From: Spongospora subterranea f. sp. subterranea
Lineage: Eukaryota; Endomyxa: Phytomyxea; Phytomyxea; Plasmodiophorida
Assembly: GCA_049724395.1 (NCBI GenBank)
Contig: JAUGWO010000240.1
Location: 1-51,704, forward strand
DNA: 51,704 nucleotides
Direction of reading: 5' to 3'
Made by a program: the position numbers and the translations under genes. Below are positions 21,596 to 31,696 of this stretch, piece after piece. How positions within the stretch are numbered: position 1 is the stretch's first letter; each line of letters begins with the position of its first letter. Below the pieces are notes generated by a model. That model saw nothing but the letters and a program-made list of their open reading frames with translations, was not told the DNA's origin and searched no databases.

Positions 21596-24112
21596 CTAGC
21601 GCCGCCTTGAATCGGAAGGAGACTGAGATGATTGAAAGTCTGAAGACGGAAACAGTACCGGAGACTGAGTAGGCTGAAACCTTGAAGACTGATTCTGCGT
21701 TGACCCCTGTGGCAATGTTGGAGACAACGACAGTGATGACAGATCCATCAAGCCGTCCCAGAATGGATCAACCGCCAACGATGATTGCACCGGAGCAGCG
21801 TTTGATGGTGGAGAGAAAAGATTGACTTGCGGCTTGGCCGATATGAATCCCCAGTCGTCGCTATCGCTTTCGGCGGCTGGAGCTGCCGGAGCGGGAGAAA
21901 GATTGAGAAATTCGTGAGATGTGATGGTCTCTCTGACAACGGAAATTTGGTGTTGATCGTTGAATCCGATAGGTGGCTGAGATTGCAAAGGCTGAATCTG
22001 CTGGGAAGGCCGACCATTGGTGGAAAAGATCTCCCTTGACATGATCTTGTGAAGAGCTCGCATGAGGCGCAGATGATGATGATGGCCAAGTTTCAGGAGA
22101 TGGAAAGGATATCTCTTCGGTGAATCCACCTAAACCACAGATCATCACCATTTAATATTTGTAAAGCATTGCGATCAAAATTGAAGGATAACAAAACGAT
22201 AAGATGTGATCTTTTGTTTTTAATCAATTGATTAAGTGTTTTGAAAGACATATTGAAGTCAATGACCGACTACATTTGTAAAGCAAAGCTTCCACTAAAC
22301 CGGGATGTAGAAGATCAAAAATCAAACAATCTATGATCTGACTCAAGATGAAACAAAAAAAATGCTTGAAACAAGGCCGACTGTACCAGATGAGGCGGGT
22401 GGAGTGGCATTGAACCCGGTCAACAAATCGGGAATTATTTCATTTCCAGACCGCTCTTGGGACTGCTGTTGCTTCTTTCGTTTCTTCTTTTTGCCCTTTG
22501 GAACAGGATTTGGACCATCAACCTCATCTAATCACAATGCATTTCGATGAATTTTCTCTGAAAAAGTCACACGTAGTTGAACTGAATAAACGTTGAATAT
22601 GTTAAAAAAAATCGATAAATCGATTGACAAATAACAGCGCTGAAATCATGATAAAAATTATTTTGAACATTTTTGAAAACAGCACATGTGTAAAGAAACA
22701 ACGACAAAAAAATTAACAATAGATACATGATATTCTTTGAGTAGGTTGAGCACTGCCATCATCGGAATCGCTGAGGACGTCATCGCTTAAATCAGAAGGA
22801 GTTGCCATTTGCTGACCTTTCTTCCTGCATAGTATGCATGATTAGTTAGGCTGCATCCACAAATGAACAATGATTTGTTTAAACGTACGACTTCTTCTTC
22901 TGTTTGTTCTTCTTCTTCGTAGATGTGCGAGCAGCAACGATTGAGGAATCGTTTCCGCCCGACCCCAAATCAGCTGAATTTGTGTTCCTGAAAATCAAGA
23001 CTTACGGAAGTTCCTTGAAAAATAAATATATATTAAAAAACAACACTTTGAGAGGCAGCTTAGAAAAAATATCGAAATTCAAACGCTGTTGAATACATAA
23101 CGGCATGATTGAAGAAAACAGCGATGTCTGAACAAAATTTCAAGAGATAATACTGACAGCATAGGAATATACAGTGAGAAAACCCGTTTATAATCATAAC
23201 AGAAAATTCGAGAAATTTGAAGACAAGAACCGGTTTGGAGAAAGATCTCTGGAAAATACCGATGTGAAAGCGAAGATGTGTTGTGATACGACGAGCGATA
23301 AGTATCATAATGACTCATCCCGGTGTATTTACCAATCTGCGCCCGAGCCCGCACTCGTTCCTGCTCCAACGCCTTCTTATCGTTCAAAAGATCCAAAATC
23401 AACCTGAGCGAAACAGGGTGAAGAAGAGAGTTTAGTTAGATAAACGAAGATTGAGGTCCACACAATTCCACCTGGCTTTCTCCCTAATGCCGCCTCCACG
23501 ATCTCTCCCATCAGACTCGGTGAAATGAAAGTCTTTCAAAGTACGGATCTAACGGTTGTTTAGCAGGTCCAACGATTGCTGAAGTTGGGTGTGCGACCTG
23601 ATACTGGCGTTGATGCGCTTCGTCAATTGCTCGTTCCGGATCCTCGCCGCAGAAGATATTCTAACAAGTCAAGGGACTTGAATACCATCCTCCAGTTTTT
23701 ACCGCTCTCACCCATGCGCTTCCAAATGATAGACATTACCTGAGTGTTGACAATGAAGACCGTAAACGGAGATGGAAATGAAAAACGCACCATTGAAAAG
23801 AAGGCAAAAAAATAATTGCAAAATTTATGAAAACAGCCAGATTTTTCTGAACAAAAACAATTGAACATGAGGCAAGGGGACCAAAAATTTGATATTGAAA
23901 GAACCTGAAACAGTTTTGTTTACCTCTGAGCATGATTGGTATTCAAGAGTGGCGCGAGCGATATCCTCTTTGATCTGACCAGTGACGCCCCAATCCGCAC
24001 TGCTTGTTGCTTCTTTTACCTTGCGCTCAAGTTCGGTCCCACGCAGCTGCTCGACGTGGTCGCGGAACTTGGCGATCAGCGTGTTGACCGTCAGATTGGG
24101 CATTGCGTTCAT
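21596..24112 (-). CDS. Epsin-like ENTH-domain protein, with apparent frameshift
   Basis: Nine minus-strand exons: 24112-23924, 23739-23598, 23548-23472, 23403-23260, 22987-22889, 22824-22727, 22527-22387, 22129-22041, 21997-21596. Residues ~1-160 form an ENTH domain: VKEATSSADWGVTGQIKEDI, SIIWKRMGESGKNWRMVFKS, LLEYLLRRGSE, IRTLKDFHFTESDGRDRG, then IREKARLILDLLNDKKALEQ. ENTH domains bind phosphoinositides at sites of clathrin-coat formation. The long disordered tail holds Lys-rich patches and acidic stretches (DSDDWGF). It also has a DPF motif (AVDPFWDGLMDLSSL) of the kind that binds AP-complex appendages, next to a weak clathrin-box-like LMDLS. Exon 2 is 142 nt where 141 would keep the frame: after LLRRGS one extra G (23636 or 23637) shifts the reading, so the gene is either damaged or mis-sequenced. 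All other phases close, giving 459 residues without that base. The 43-bp intron 21998-22040 is the least certain junction. Confidence 0.8.
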
Positions 24113-25229
24113 GAGCCCCCTGGAATCGCCTGACGCGATTCGATTACAACAATTGTACAGTCAACAAGTACATTGCACCGCGACCAGGACCCCAGGGCCC
24201 AGAGTTGATAATAGTGTACACTGTACAGTGAACAATCACGACTGTGCGCATCAACCTGTCAAGTCTGTCTCTGGACCCTGGAGTGTATCTAATGGACACC
24301 GTAACTCACACTCTCACGACCCTTTTGGACTTGACCTGACCCGATGTCATGAAAATCGTCTGATTTTTGAATACACGTTTTCTGTTTGAAATTCTGAGAA
24401 CATATTCATAATTCATGATGGGAACCAAGCCTCTACACGACTTACGGTTGAATGAATCTCGCTTCTAATCAATTGGACGACGGCAATGCCTTTTTTTTAG
24501 ATCATTGCAGCGTTCAGACAGGCGGCTATCTGCACACTTTCTAAAACTGAATTGCGACTTCGCTGTGCACACGACCGTTCCGCTCGGTTGCAGGCAGCTC
24601 AAAATTGCTCCCGATTCGAGAAGTGTCAGTTCAGTGTAAGCACAAAAACGGAGATATGAAGTCTACACAATTGAGCCTCACATTCACCAAATTGCTGACA
24701 ACCTCTGCTGAACTCATCAAACTCCAAAGTTCATGCTGAGTTTTGCCAGACGATCATAGCGAGACATTGTCGGTACTGAGAACGAAAGGTTTGCAATGAC
24801 TTGGTAAGGAACGTTCTGGAACACAGAATTCATACTCAGCGAGGTGAATAACGAGGACTGACTTCAGTCAATGAACGAACGCGTTACGTGGTCGTCGCCC
24901 CGAGACAAATGAATTTGACAAGGACGAATATGAGACACGGAAAGGAAGATTACTTTTCAAGTTTGTTGAACAAGTGTCAAGACAACGATCCGCTAGATGT
25001 TTCAACTATAGAGAGCCATGACAGTTTCAGCAACTCAGTTTCAGATTATCGACAACAACAATCGAAAAAAAAAGACGGCGACGTCGAGAACTACAGCGAT
25101 CCTGTGATACGAGTGTGAACGTGACAAGGAGACATCAGGATACTTACCGATTGTTTGGTCGACCTGTCAGAAAAAACGTGAATCGTGCGGTCAATCCCTG
25201 GAATTCGAAACCCAGTCAGGCAACAAAAC
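24113..25229. other. Epsin promoter side and unrecognised spacer
   Basis: Spacer upstream of the epsin ATG, running into a polar frame at 24888-25118 (+) that precedes the LINE relic but does not match the full LINEs in what I can see. No RNA gene or element was recognised. Confidence 0.35.
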
Positions 25230-26705
25230 CTCTGACCACAAATATACAGAAATGGATAGAATCGTCTTTTCCGAAATTACGAGACAGCGTTAATTGGAAG
25301 AGTACGATATATGTATTGCACCACATGAATGGAAAACCATCAACACCGATGGGACATAGTAGACTGAATCATTATGGGACGTTATTTCCAATTGATGAAG
25401 ACACTCTGATCGATAGTAACAGTACAACAACACATGACCAATGTGAGAAATACGTTGAAAATTACATTGGGAAACAACAATATCGGACAGTAAATGAACC
25501 GAAACAGGTTTCATTAAAAATAACTGACAACGAATCATTGACCAACACAACTGAAACACCAATTACATCATTAAGGAAAAACGAATTACAACAAAAACTG
25601 GAAAAGCTTAGCATTGTCACAAGCGTCACCACCACCAGACGTCCACAACATCTGATAACTAGAGAGAATGAATCAATTCAACTTTTAGATCAATACCATT
25701 TGCTGACTAATAGCAAAGTCAACATTTCCAGTAACATTGGAAAAAAAGACAATGAATAAACGGACAAAGAAGAAACGCTACAAAAACTTGAAAAGATAAG
25801 GACCGCCAAAGAATGGTCTAACAACAATGCCTCCAAGAAGCAAAAAGACAAATGAAAATAACACAATGTTTTGCGAGGCTTAATGTTGAAGCGAAACAAG
25901 AAAAAAATGATAGACATCTGATTATAGCACAATGGAACGCATGTTCATTAAGCGAGGAGAAGGCAACCGAACTGGCATACTTTGCGAATCAACACCTAAT
26001 AGATGTAATCTGTGTTTCAGAGCTGAAACATCGCCGTAATATTCATGGATTTCCACACTACGAATGTGATGATCGATATACACAATCAAGAATATTTTGG
26101 CGAGAGCAAGTCAAAATAGAAAAACTACATCCACCGGCAATTCAATGTTTTGGACAATTCGCCATTACAACAGAAATTGTTAAATTATACGACGAAAGAT
26201 ACTGATACACACATATATCCCACCTGATATAGACAGACAAACTAGAAGAGCATATTGGAAGCAGGTCGAAATCTTCGCAGAGACAAAAACCGAGTCAATT
26301 CTCATTACAGGAGACCTAAATTCCAGAGATAAGAGATTTGGCTCAAATCCTGCAGAAAACCACACATACCTAGACGGAATACTAGAGGAGTTTAAAATTA
26401 TTAACAATCCTGAAATACCAACCAGAGAGAACAACACTTTAGATGTCACACTGGCGAATAGGAAAATGGCAAAACAGATTGTGAACTTCAAAGTCCACAC
26501 AGTATTGAGCAGCGATCATCTGCCTACGACAATCGAAACCAGCATTAGAGGAACAACGAAGAACAAATTATCGATTGATAGAAAAAGAGTCAAAAAACTT
26601 GACAACAGATCAACAGCAAAGGCACTAGAGACAGCGATAAAAAACCAATCAGATCATGCAATGGGACTGTCCAGATTCATTGCAATGCTACGACAAAGCA
26701 CGCCG
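25230..26705 (+). mobile_element. Diverged LINE relic (OTU tail to endonuclease)
   Basis: Three successive plus-strand frames match the full LINEs in order. The end of the OTU-like domain is present (IQKWIESSFPK, then GKPSTPMGHSRLNHYGTLFP). The start of the APE endonuclease follows (LIIAQWNACSLSEEKATELA, VICVSELKHRRN), then its later part (ILITGDLNSRDKRFGSNP, LSSDHLPTTIETSIR) up to the linker near 26700. Both ends are missing. It is clearly older than the copies at 29.8 and 50 kb but keeps the OTU-endonuclease junction. Confidence 0.85.
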
Positions 26706-26866
26706 TTTCTGCCACTTGACATCGCTTCGTCGTCTCAGCAGCAGCCTCCCATCGAGTCAACAGAGATCACTACCTATTTGCACCTCGAGCGCGGGCAAGC
26801 AGCACCCTATTCGCCTTAAATCCGTTTTCTGACCCAACTCACCCCGCAATGGTATGGTATGGTATA

Positions 26867-28674
26867 CAGTACGGGACACCTTAACTCGACAATTGTTTCA
26901 AATCGATTTTGTAAAAAATGCGTACGCACTTTGTATTATTGCTCGCAGTTTTTATCTGCGCGCAGAAAATGACATCAAAATCAATCAAGTTGCGCAATTA
27001 GTGATTCTGGTAGACTGCGGTGGCGTTTGTACTTCTTGACGGCGTATTCTGCTTGTCGGACAGAGAGCCTGTTCCCAGAAGCGTCAACTATTCGGTAAGC
27101 GTCCATATATCGATAACACTTTCGGGCGAAGCGCCGAATTTGTCCTAGAGGAACCTGCTCCAACGCCTTCGGTACAACAATCTGCAAATCTTTCCAAGAG
27201 TACGTGCAGTTGCGTCGAGTGTAACTCTTGGCCGCAGCCCAATACATCTCGATAAAGTTAAACTCACAATGAAATTTCGGGTAGAAGTCAACTATTCCGT
27301 CATTTTGTTCGACTGTTTCGACGATCCATTCTTTTTGCGCCCGAAAATCCGGTTGTTGCTCAAGAACTGATTTGGCTGAGTCTTTCGATAAGTAGTTTTC
27401 CCACAAGCCACGTTCTTGCAAAATGGTTCTCAACCCTTTCTGGACTCCCGCATTCGTCTGCATCATCTGTTCAACTCGTTGTCCCTGTTTCATGAACCAT
27501 CCTGGACGCTGCAGTTTTACGTTCTTTCCGCCATCATTCAGGTTCAGAACTTTAGCATTTAGAGCGTCAGGCGGCAATGCTCGGTGGTTCTGGGAGTTAT
27601 CGAACATTAGCAGCATTTTGCTTTTTGGATGCAAAATTCGGAAAATCGGAATTGCTCGTTCTTGGATCTGTTTGACCAGGTCTTGGTTTGTCCAGAGGAT
27701 GCAGACATCTTCTTACCGGCATCCTTGCTCAACATAAAATATTGCTCGATGCTCAAGTATCGCAGCGTATCGTATTTAGATACTCCAAGGAGTCGTCGTT
27801 CAACACATCTGTTTGCCGTTATGCCTGTAAACTGAGATATGATTTTTAGGGCCTTTTCAGGGGTGATAGATGCAGGTTCTGATGCAGGTTCTTCAGGAAC
27901 GGTATTTATGATGCTCGTTGGGGCAAAGTAGTCAGTAATTTTACGAGCGGTCTTGAATATTTTTTCCTTTTCTTCCACTTCTTTTTGTTTGCGCCAAAGT
28001 GTTGTCCTGCTATCTCCGGTATAAACTGCTCGAAGATGTGACCCAGCACCAGCCTTCCACTGTAAGAGCGTTGCTGTGGACTTCAAGATCTGTTCTTCAA
28101 TCATGTTGTCATCCTCACTATTCAATAAGTAATCGTCGTCGGACATATCAACACTATCGCGATCGAGACGCGGATACGAATCATCTGCTTCGTCCGTTGG
28201 GGATGGAGAAACTACGATCGCGTTCCTGTGTTGTCGACATCGTTTGAGGTGTCGTTTTTGTTTCGATGATTGTGGCATATTTGTGTTAATACAACACAAG
28301 GATGGAATAATCAAGTGATTGGGTCGACGGCAACTTGCCCCGGACGACTGACGCAGTTCACAAAAAATGGGCCGCAAATATTATTTTGCGTGACAGACGC
28401 TACAAATATTGCGAACCAGGTTGCGCGCACTTTTGAAGTAATTATTGTTTTTCCCCTGCCAAGTTTCAAAAAGGTCTTCTACCACTTAGTATTCGACCTT
28501 AGATAACTCAGTCAATAATAGCTCAATAAAAAATCTAACTCTATTTCTATTTGCTTCTCGACGAGATTTACCCGAAAATAGAGCTGCTTTTCATTCTGCA
28601 TTGATGTGTCTTTGGCCATTACAAAACTCCGCGAGCCCCATACAAACATTGTCGAGTTAAGGTGTCCCGTACTG
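26867..28674 (-). mobile_element. Tc1/mariner-superfamily DNA transposon, 1.8 kb
   Basis: Perfect 27-bp terminal inverted repeats (26867-26893 and 28648-28674, outer bases CAGTACGGGACACC) are flanked by TA on both sides, the target duplication of the Tc1/mariner superfamily. The inside carries a minus-strand transposase in two overlapping frames. A related sequence at about 51.03 kb lacks the element and keeps a single TA, which serves as an empty-site comparison. The intact ends suggest it could still be mobilised in trans; its own transposase is interrupted. Confidence 0.9.
26981..28377 (-). pseudogene. DDE transposase of the 1.8-kb transposon, two frames
   Basis: The N-terminal frame (28377-27607) has an acidic leader and a helical segment ending in the region around VERRLLGVSKYDTLRYLSIE. 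The C-terminal frame (27634-26981) holds the end of a DDE domain: MLLMFDNSQNHRALPPDALN (second Asp in FDNSxNH), then VLEQQPDFRAQKEWIVETV. It continues with FYPKFHCEFNFIEMYWAAAK (catalytic Glu in NFIEMYW) and QIRRFARKCYRYMDAYR. These blocks are those of the fungal DDE_3-type transposases. The block with the first catalytic Asp is not visible between the two frames, so an internal deletion as well as the frame change is likely. Confidence 0.8.
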
Positions 28675-28676
28675 TA

Positions 28677-28860
28677 CAAAGGTTCGCGGGTTCTTATGTG
28701 TCGGGTAATCCTGTGTACTACCAGGTTTTCCCTTTTTCCGCCTGGCCGCTACAAGTAGCTTGGGTTGCCAATGAAGGAACCTATTAGACCAGCTGGATTC
28801 AGCAACGTAACCTGTCCTACGACCATACCGAATGGGACCTGCCCCCACCCGATCACATTG
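28677..28860 (-). repeat. Interspersed repeat shared with about 51.03-51.20 kb
   Basis: About 180 bp beginning TTCGCGGGTTCTTATG and including CCGCCTGGCCGCTACAAGTA and GGATTCAGCAAC recur at 51038-51200. In the second copy it directly adjoins a gypsy integrase tail, so it is probably part of, or next to, that fossil. The 1.8-kb transposon is inserted at its edge here. Confidence 0.75.
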
Positions 28861-28950
28861 CCTATCCAGAGTTTCGAGTTTACTGCAAGCAGCTGACTCT
28901 TCCACATTCATTATGGCCATGTGGTCAGACCCAGTAAAAATTAGACATAT

Positions 28951-29686
28951 CTAGATAAAGCAGCCTGCGTTTTCAGCTTTTCGCAAAATTTTCGTCATGG
29001 CCTTCTCATGGCTCCAGATTGCTGTGGTGAAAGTAGTTGCCGGTAGTGTCATGTAAAGTCGTCTGCATTTCTTGAGTCGGTTTTTGAATACTTCGCATTG
29101 TAACATTGATCTTCGATTGTTTCGGGATGTTTGTCGCAGTGTCTGCACTTGTTCGTGTCTTTTTTTATACCAATGTTGCTGAGGTGCTGTCTGCATCTGC
29201 TATGTCCAGTTCGCGCTCTGTTGGTTAGCATGTGTGGTATGGATTCACCCGGTAGTTTGCGAAACAGGTCTCTATCCGGGTAGTTCTGGAAGTGGCTGCG
29301 TTTGACTTCCGCCTTCAAATACTGTTTTAATTGACTTCGTTCGTATTTCTTAAGTTGTAGTTTAAAGGATGACAAGAATGGTCCATGCTCTATTTTGGTC
29401 CCAATATTCGCCGCATTTTTTGCTAGTTGATCAATTTCATTGCTTGGTCCTATAGCTTTCGAGTTGTCATTGTCAGATGTGCCACTTGTGTAATGGCATG
29501 ACTTGGAACGTAGTGAATGTGTATCTGATTACGACGGGATAGTTTCGCTAGCAGTCGAGCAGAGTCTGCCACAACTGCATATACTCTTCGAGGTTTGATC
29601 GGTAGTGATTGAAATCGACTTACCCAAGATAACGAGTCTGTCATAATGTGGATCGTTCTGTTTTTGAATCTCTGATCTAGGGAAAA
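28951..29686 (-). mobile_element. LINE 3' fragment (RNase H and C-terminal zinc region)
   Basis: Minus-strand frames match the end of the full LINEs. RNase H pieces are IHIMTDSLSWVSRFQSLPIK and IHIHYVPSHA. The C-terminal region reads SSFKLQLKKYERSQLKQYLK, NRARTGHSRCRQHLSNIG and KCRHCDKHPETIEDQC. It is a diverged, truncated relative in the opposite orientation to the adjoining full LINE. Confidence 0.8.
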
Positions 29687-29752
29687 ATGCGGCGAATATT
29701 GGGACCAAAATAGAGCATGCACCATTTCTGGCTTCCTTCAAACTACAACTTG
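29687..29752 (+). repeat. Inverted scrap of the neighbouring LINE fragment
   Basis: These 66 bases (TGCGGCGAATATTGGGACCA and onward) are the reverse complement of about 29345-29410 with few differences. They end exactly where the full LINE begins. Confidence 0.8.
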
Positions 29753-30127
29753 GCACTCCGCAATCAACTGCGCAAGTCACGAATCGACGAGATGCTGGCG
29801 GCGATCGATCGTGTTGCTGGTGGTGGGGAGTCGGCTGGCACCAAGGGTGACAGTCTAGGGATGCCTGGCGGGGTAGTCTTCCTGACGATGACTAGAACTC
29901 TGAAGTGTCAGCTGCACTCCCATTTTCCTCTGAGTCTTCAGAGCGGGCCAAATTTTAGAACAGCCGTCAAAAGCTGTTCTCGCCGTTCATTGAATACTTA
30001 TCATTGGTATGAGATGAGCGGACAGGTCCTTGTTGTCAATTCCTGCACTGACGGAAAATATTTTGGAAGTCGGTACTTTACTGACAGAAAAATTATTAGA
30101 AGTCGGTGCTGTATGAATGACTCAACC

Positions 30128-30277
30128 GACAATACTACCATTTACTGGTGGCTATCCGACAATATTACCATTCTTTGGTGGCAATCCGACAATACCACCA
30201 TTTATTGGTGGCAAACTGACAACACGACCATTAATTGGTGGCAATCTGACAATAAAACCATTTATAGGTGGCAATGG
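30128..30277 (+). repeat. Five 30-bp tandem repeats in the LINE 5' region (copy A)
   Basis: Five units of exactly 30 bp of the form GACAATAxxACCATTTAxTGGTGGCAATCx. In the open frame each unit encodes a ten-residue repeat like DNTTIYWWQS. The same array is in copy B. Tandem units near the 5' end of a LINE can act as promoter monomers; that role is inference here. Confidence 0.9.
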
Positions 30278-30643
30278 CCAAAAGGAACACTAGTGACACT
30301 GAAACTATACTGGAAGTACAATGCCGTCATTTGGTGGAAACTACTGGTTAAGACGAAATATGGTCCCATTAACAGGGCCAAACAAGGGCCACAATTAACA
30401 TCAACAACTATTAACAAGACTTTGACAGGAACAGTATACACGCCAAGTAATTGCACTTTTTGGTGGAAGCATAAGCGAACGACAACAACAAAAACACGGA
30501 ATAATGCTCCTAATAATAATGACATACAAACGCACAGAAGTAAGAGCAACACACATAAGAGGACACAAAACATTAATGAAACACATAATACTGACAAAAG
30601 TAAAACAATTAAGACAACACTACGACAAAATTACATAGGGATA

Positions 30644-31674
30644 ATGAATGCAGACGTGACAAATAATATCAGCACAATGAACGAATCCACAATAAGTAAC
30701 GTCCCACAGATGACTAAAGGCCGTTGTATTAGGGGAATCGGCATACTATACGTGCCAGTGTCGCTCTCAAAATACATCCGTGGCGCAATTAAACCACGAA
30801 CAGAAACGCTTCATCTAGGCATCATGCAGGACGTTCCAATGGAGACCGAAACCAACAAGGAACAAACAATAGGAAGAAAACATCCCAGGGACAGGGCAAC
30901 CACATCTAATGCAACATCCGATAAGACCAAAAAGATGAAGGACAAATTCATACCACGGTCAATGATGAATTATAACGAAGCGATTTTAATGCCCAAAACA
31001 CAACATGAAATAGAAACTCTATTACCGGAACTCATCCAAGAAATACCTTGGCTCATGGCTAAACTAAAGAATGACGTTACGCCAATGGGAACAGGCACGA
31101 TAATCATCAAAGGGCTAAAAATAGGTACACACCGAAGAATAGTTAAAAGAATAGTAACGAAACTAACTCCAACCACTCAGGACAATACAAAGCCCTGCAA
31201 CAATACTGTGGGAGAAAAGGAATTCGAATCAGACCTACATCAGAGTCCAAACACGACACCAGCCGTAAAGTTATTGTGCAAGGCATCCCACCATACCTTA
31301 TTAAAAACGGAATGGCGATACAAGGCTGGAAAGGAAAACAACCGGACAAAGCTACCCAAATTGGAAGCAACACTACCATGTTCCAATTCCAGATGGCAAG
31401 TGATGCGAAGCAATGTCTATCGCAGGGAACGGTACATATATTCGGGAAACAATACAAGCCCCTGGCCTTCCAAAAAAAGGAAATACGAGTATGTGAAACA
31501 TGCTACCAGATTGAGTGCCTCCAAAAAAACAAATGTGGCAAGATTGCCTGCTACATATGCAGTGAAGCTCACATGGCCGACTCATGCCCAAAGAAGAATA
31601 AGGATGAGCCTAAGTGCATTACATGCCAGGAAGAGGGACATTGGGCCATCCAATGCCCATGGCGTTACCTGTAA
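30644..31674 (+). CDS. LINE ORF1 (copy A): RNA-binding protein in two frames
   Basis: A likely start is ATG 30644 (MNADVTNNIS). The first part (to about 31190) contains MMNYNEAILMPKTQHEIETL and LLPELIQEIPWLMAKLKNDV. The second part lies in the -1 frame: an RRM-like segment (KVIVQGIPPYLIKNGMAIQG, TTMFQFQMASDAKQCLSQGT) followed by two CCHC knuckles (CYICSEAHMADSC and CITCQEEGHWAIQC) and a stop at 31674. The upstream limit of the second frame is a stop near 31145, so the shift must fall between about 31146 and 31210. Both LINE copies have the same arrangement. It binds element RNA in related LINEs. Confidence 0.65.
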
Positions 31675-31696
31675 ATCAAGATTCAATAAAGCAAAT

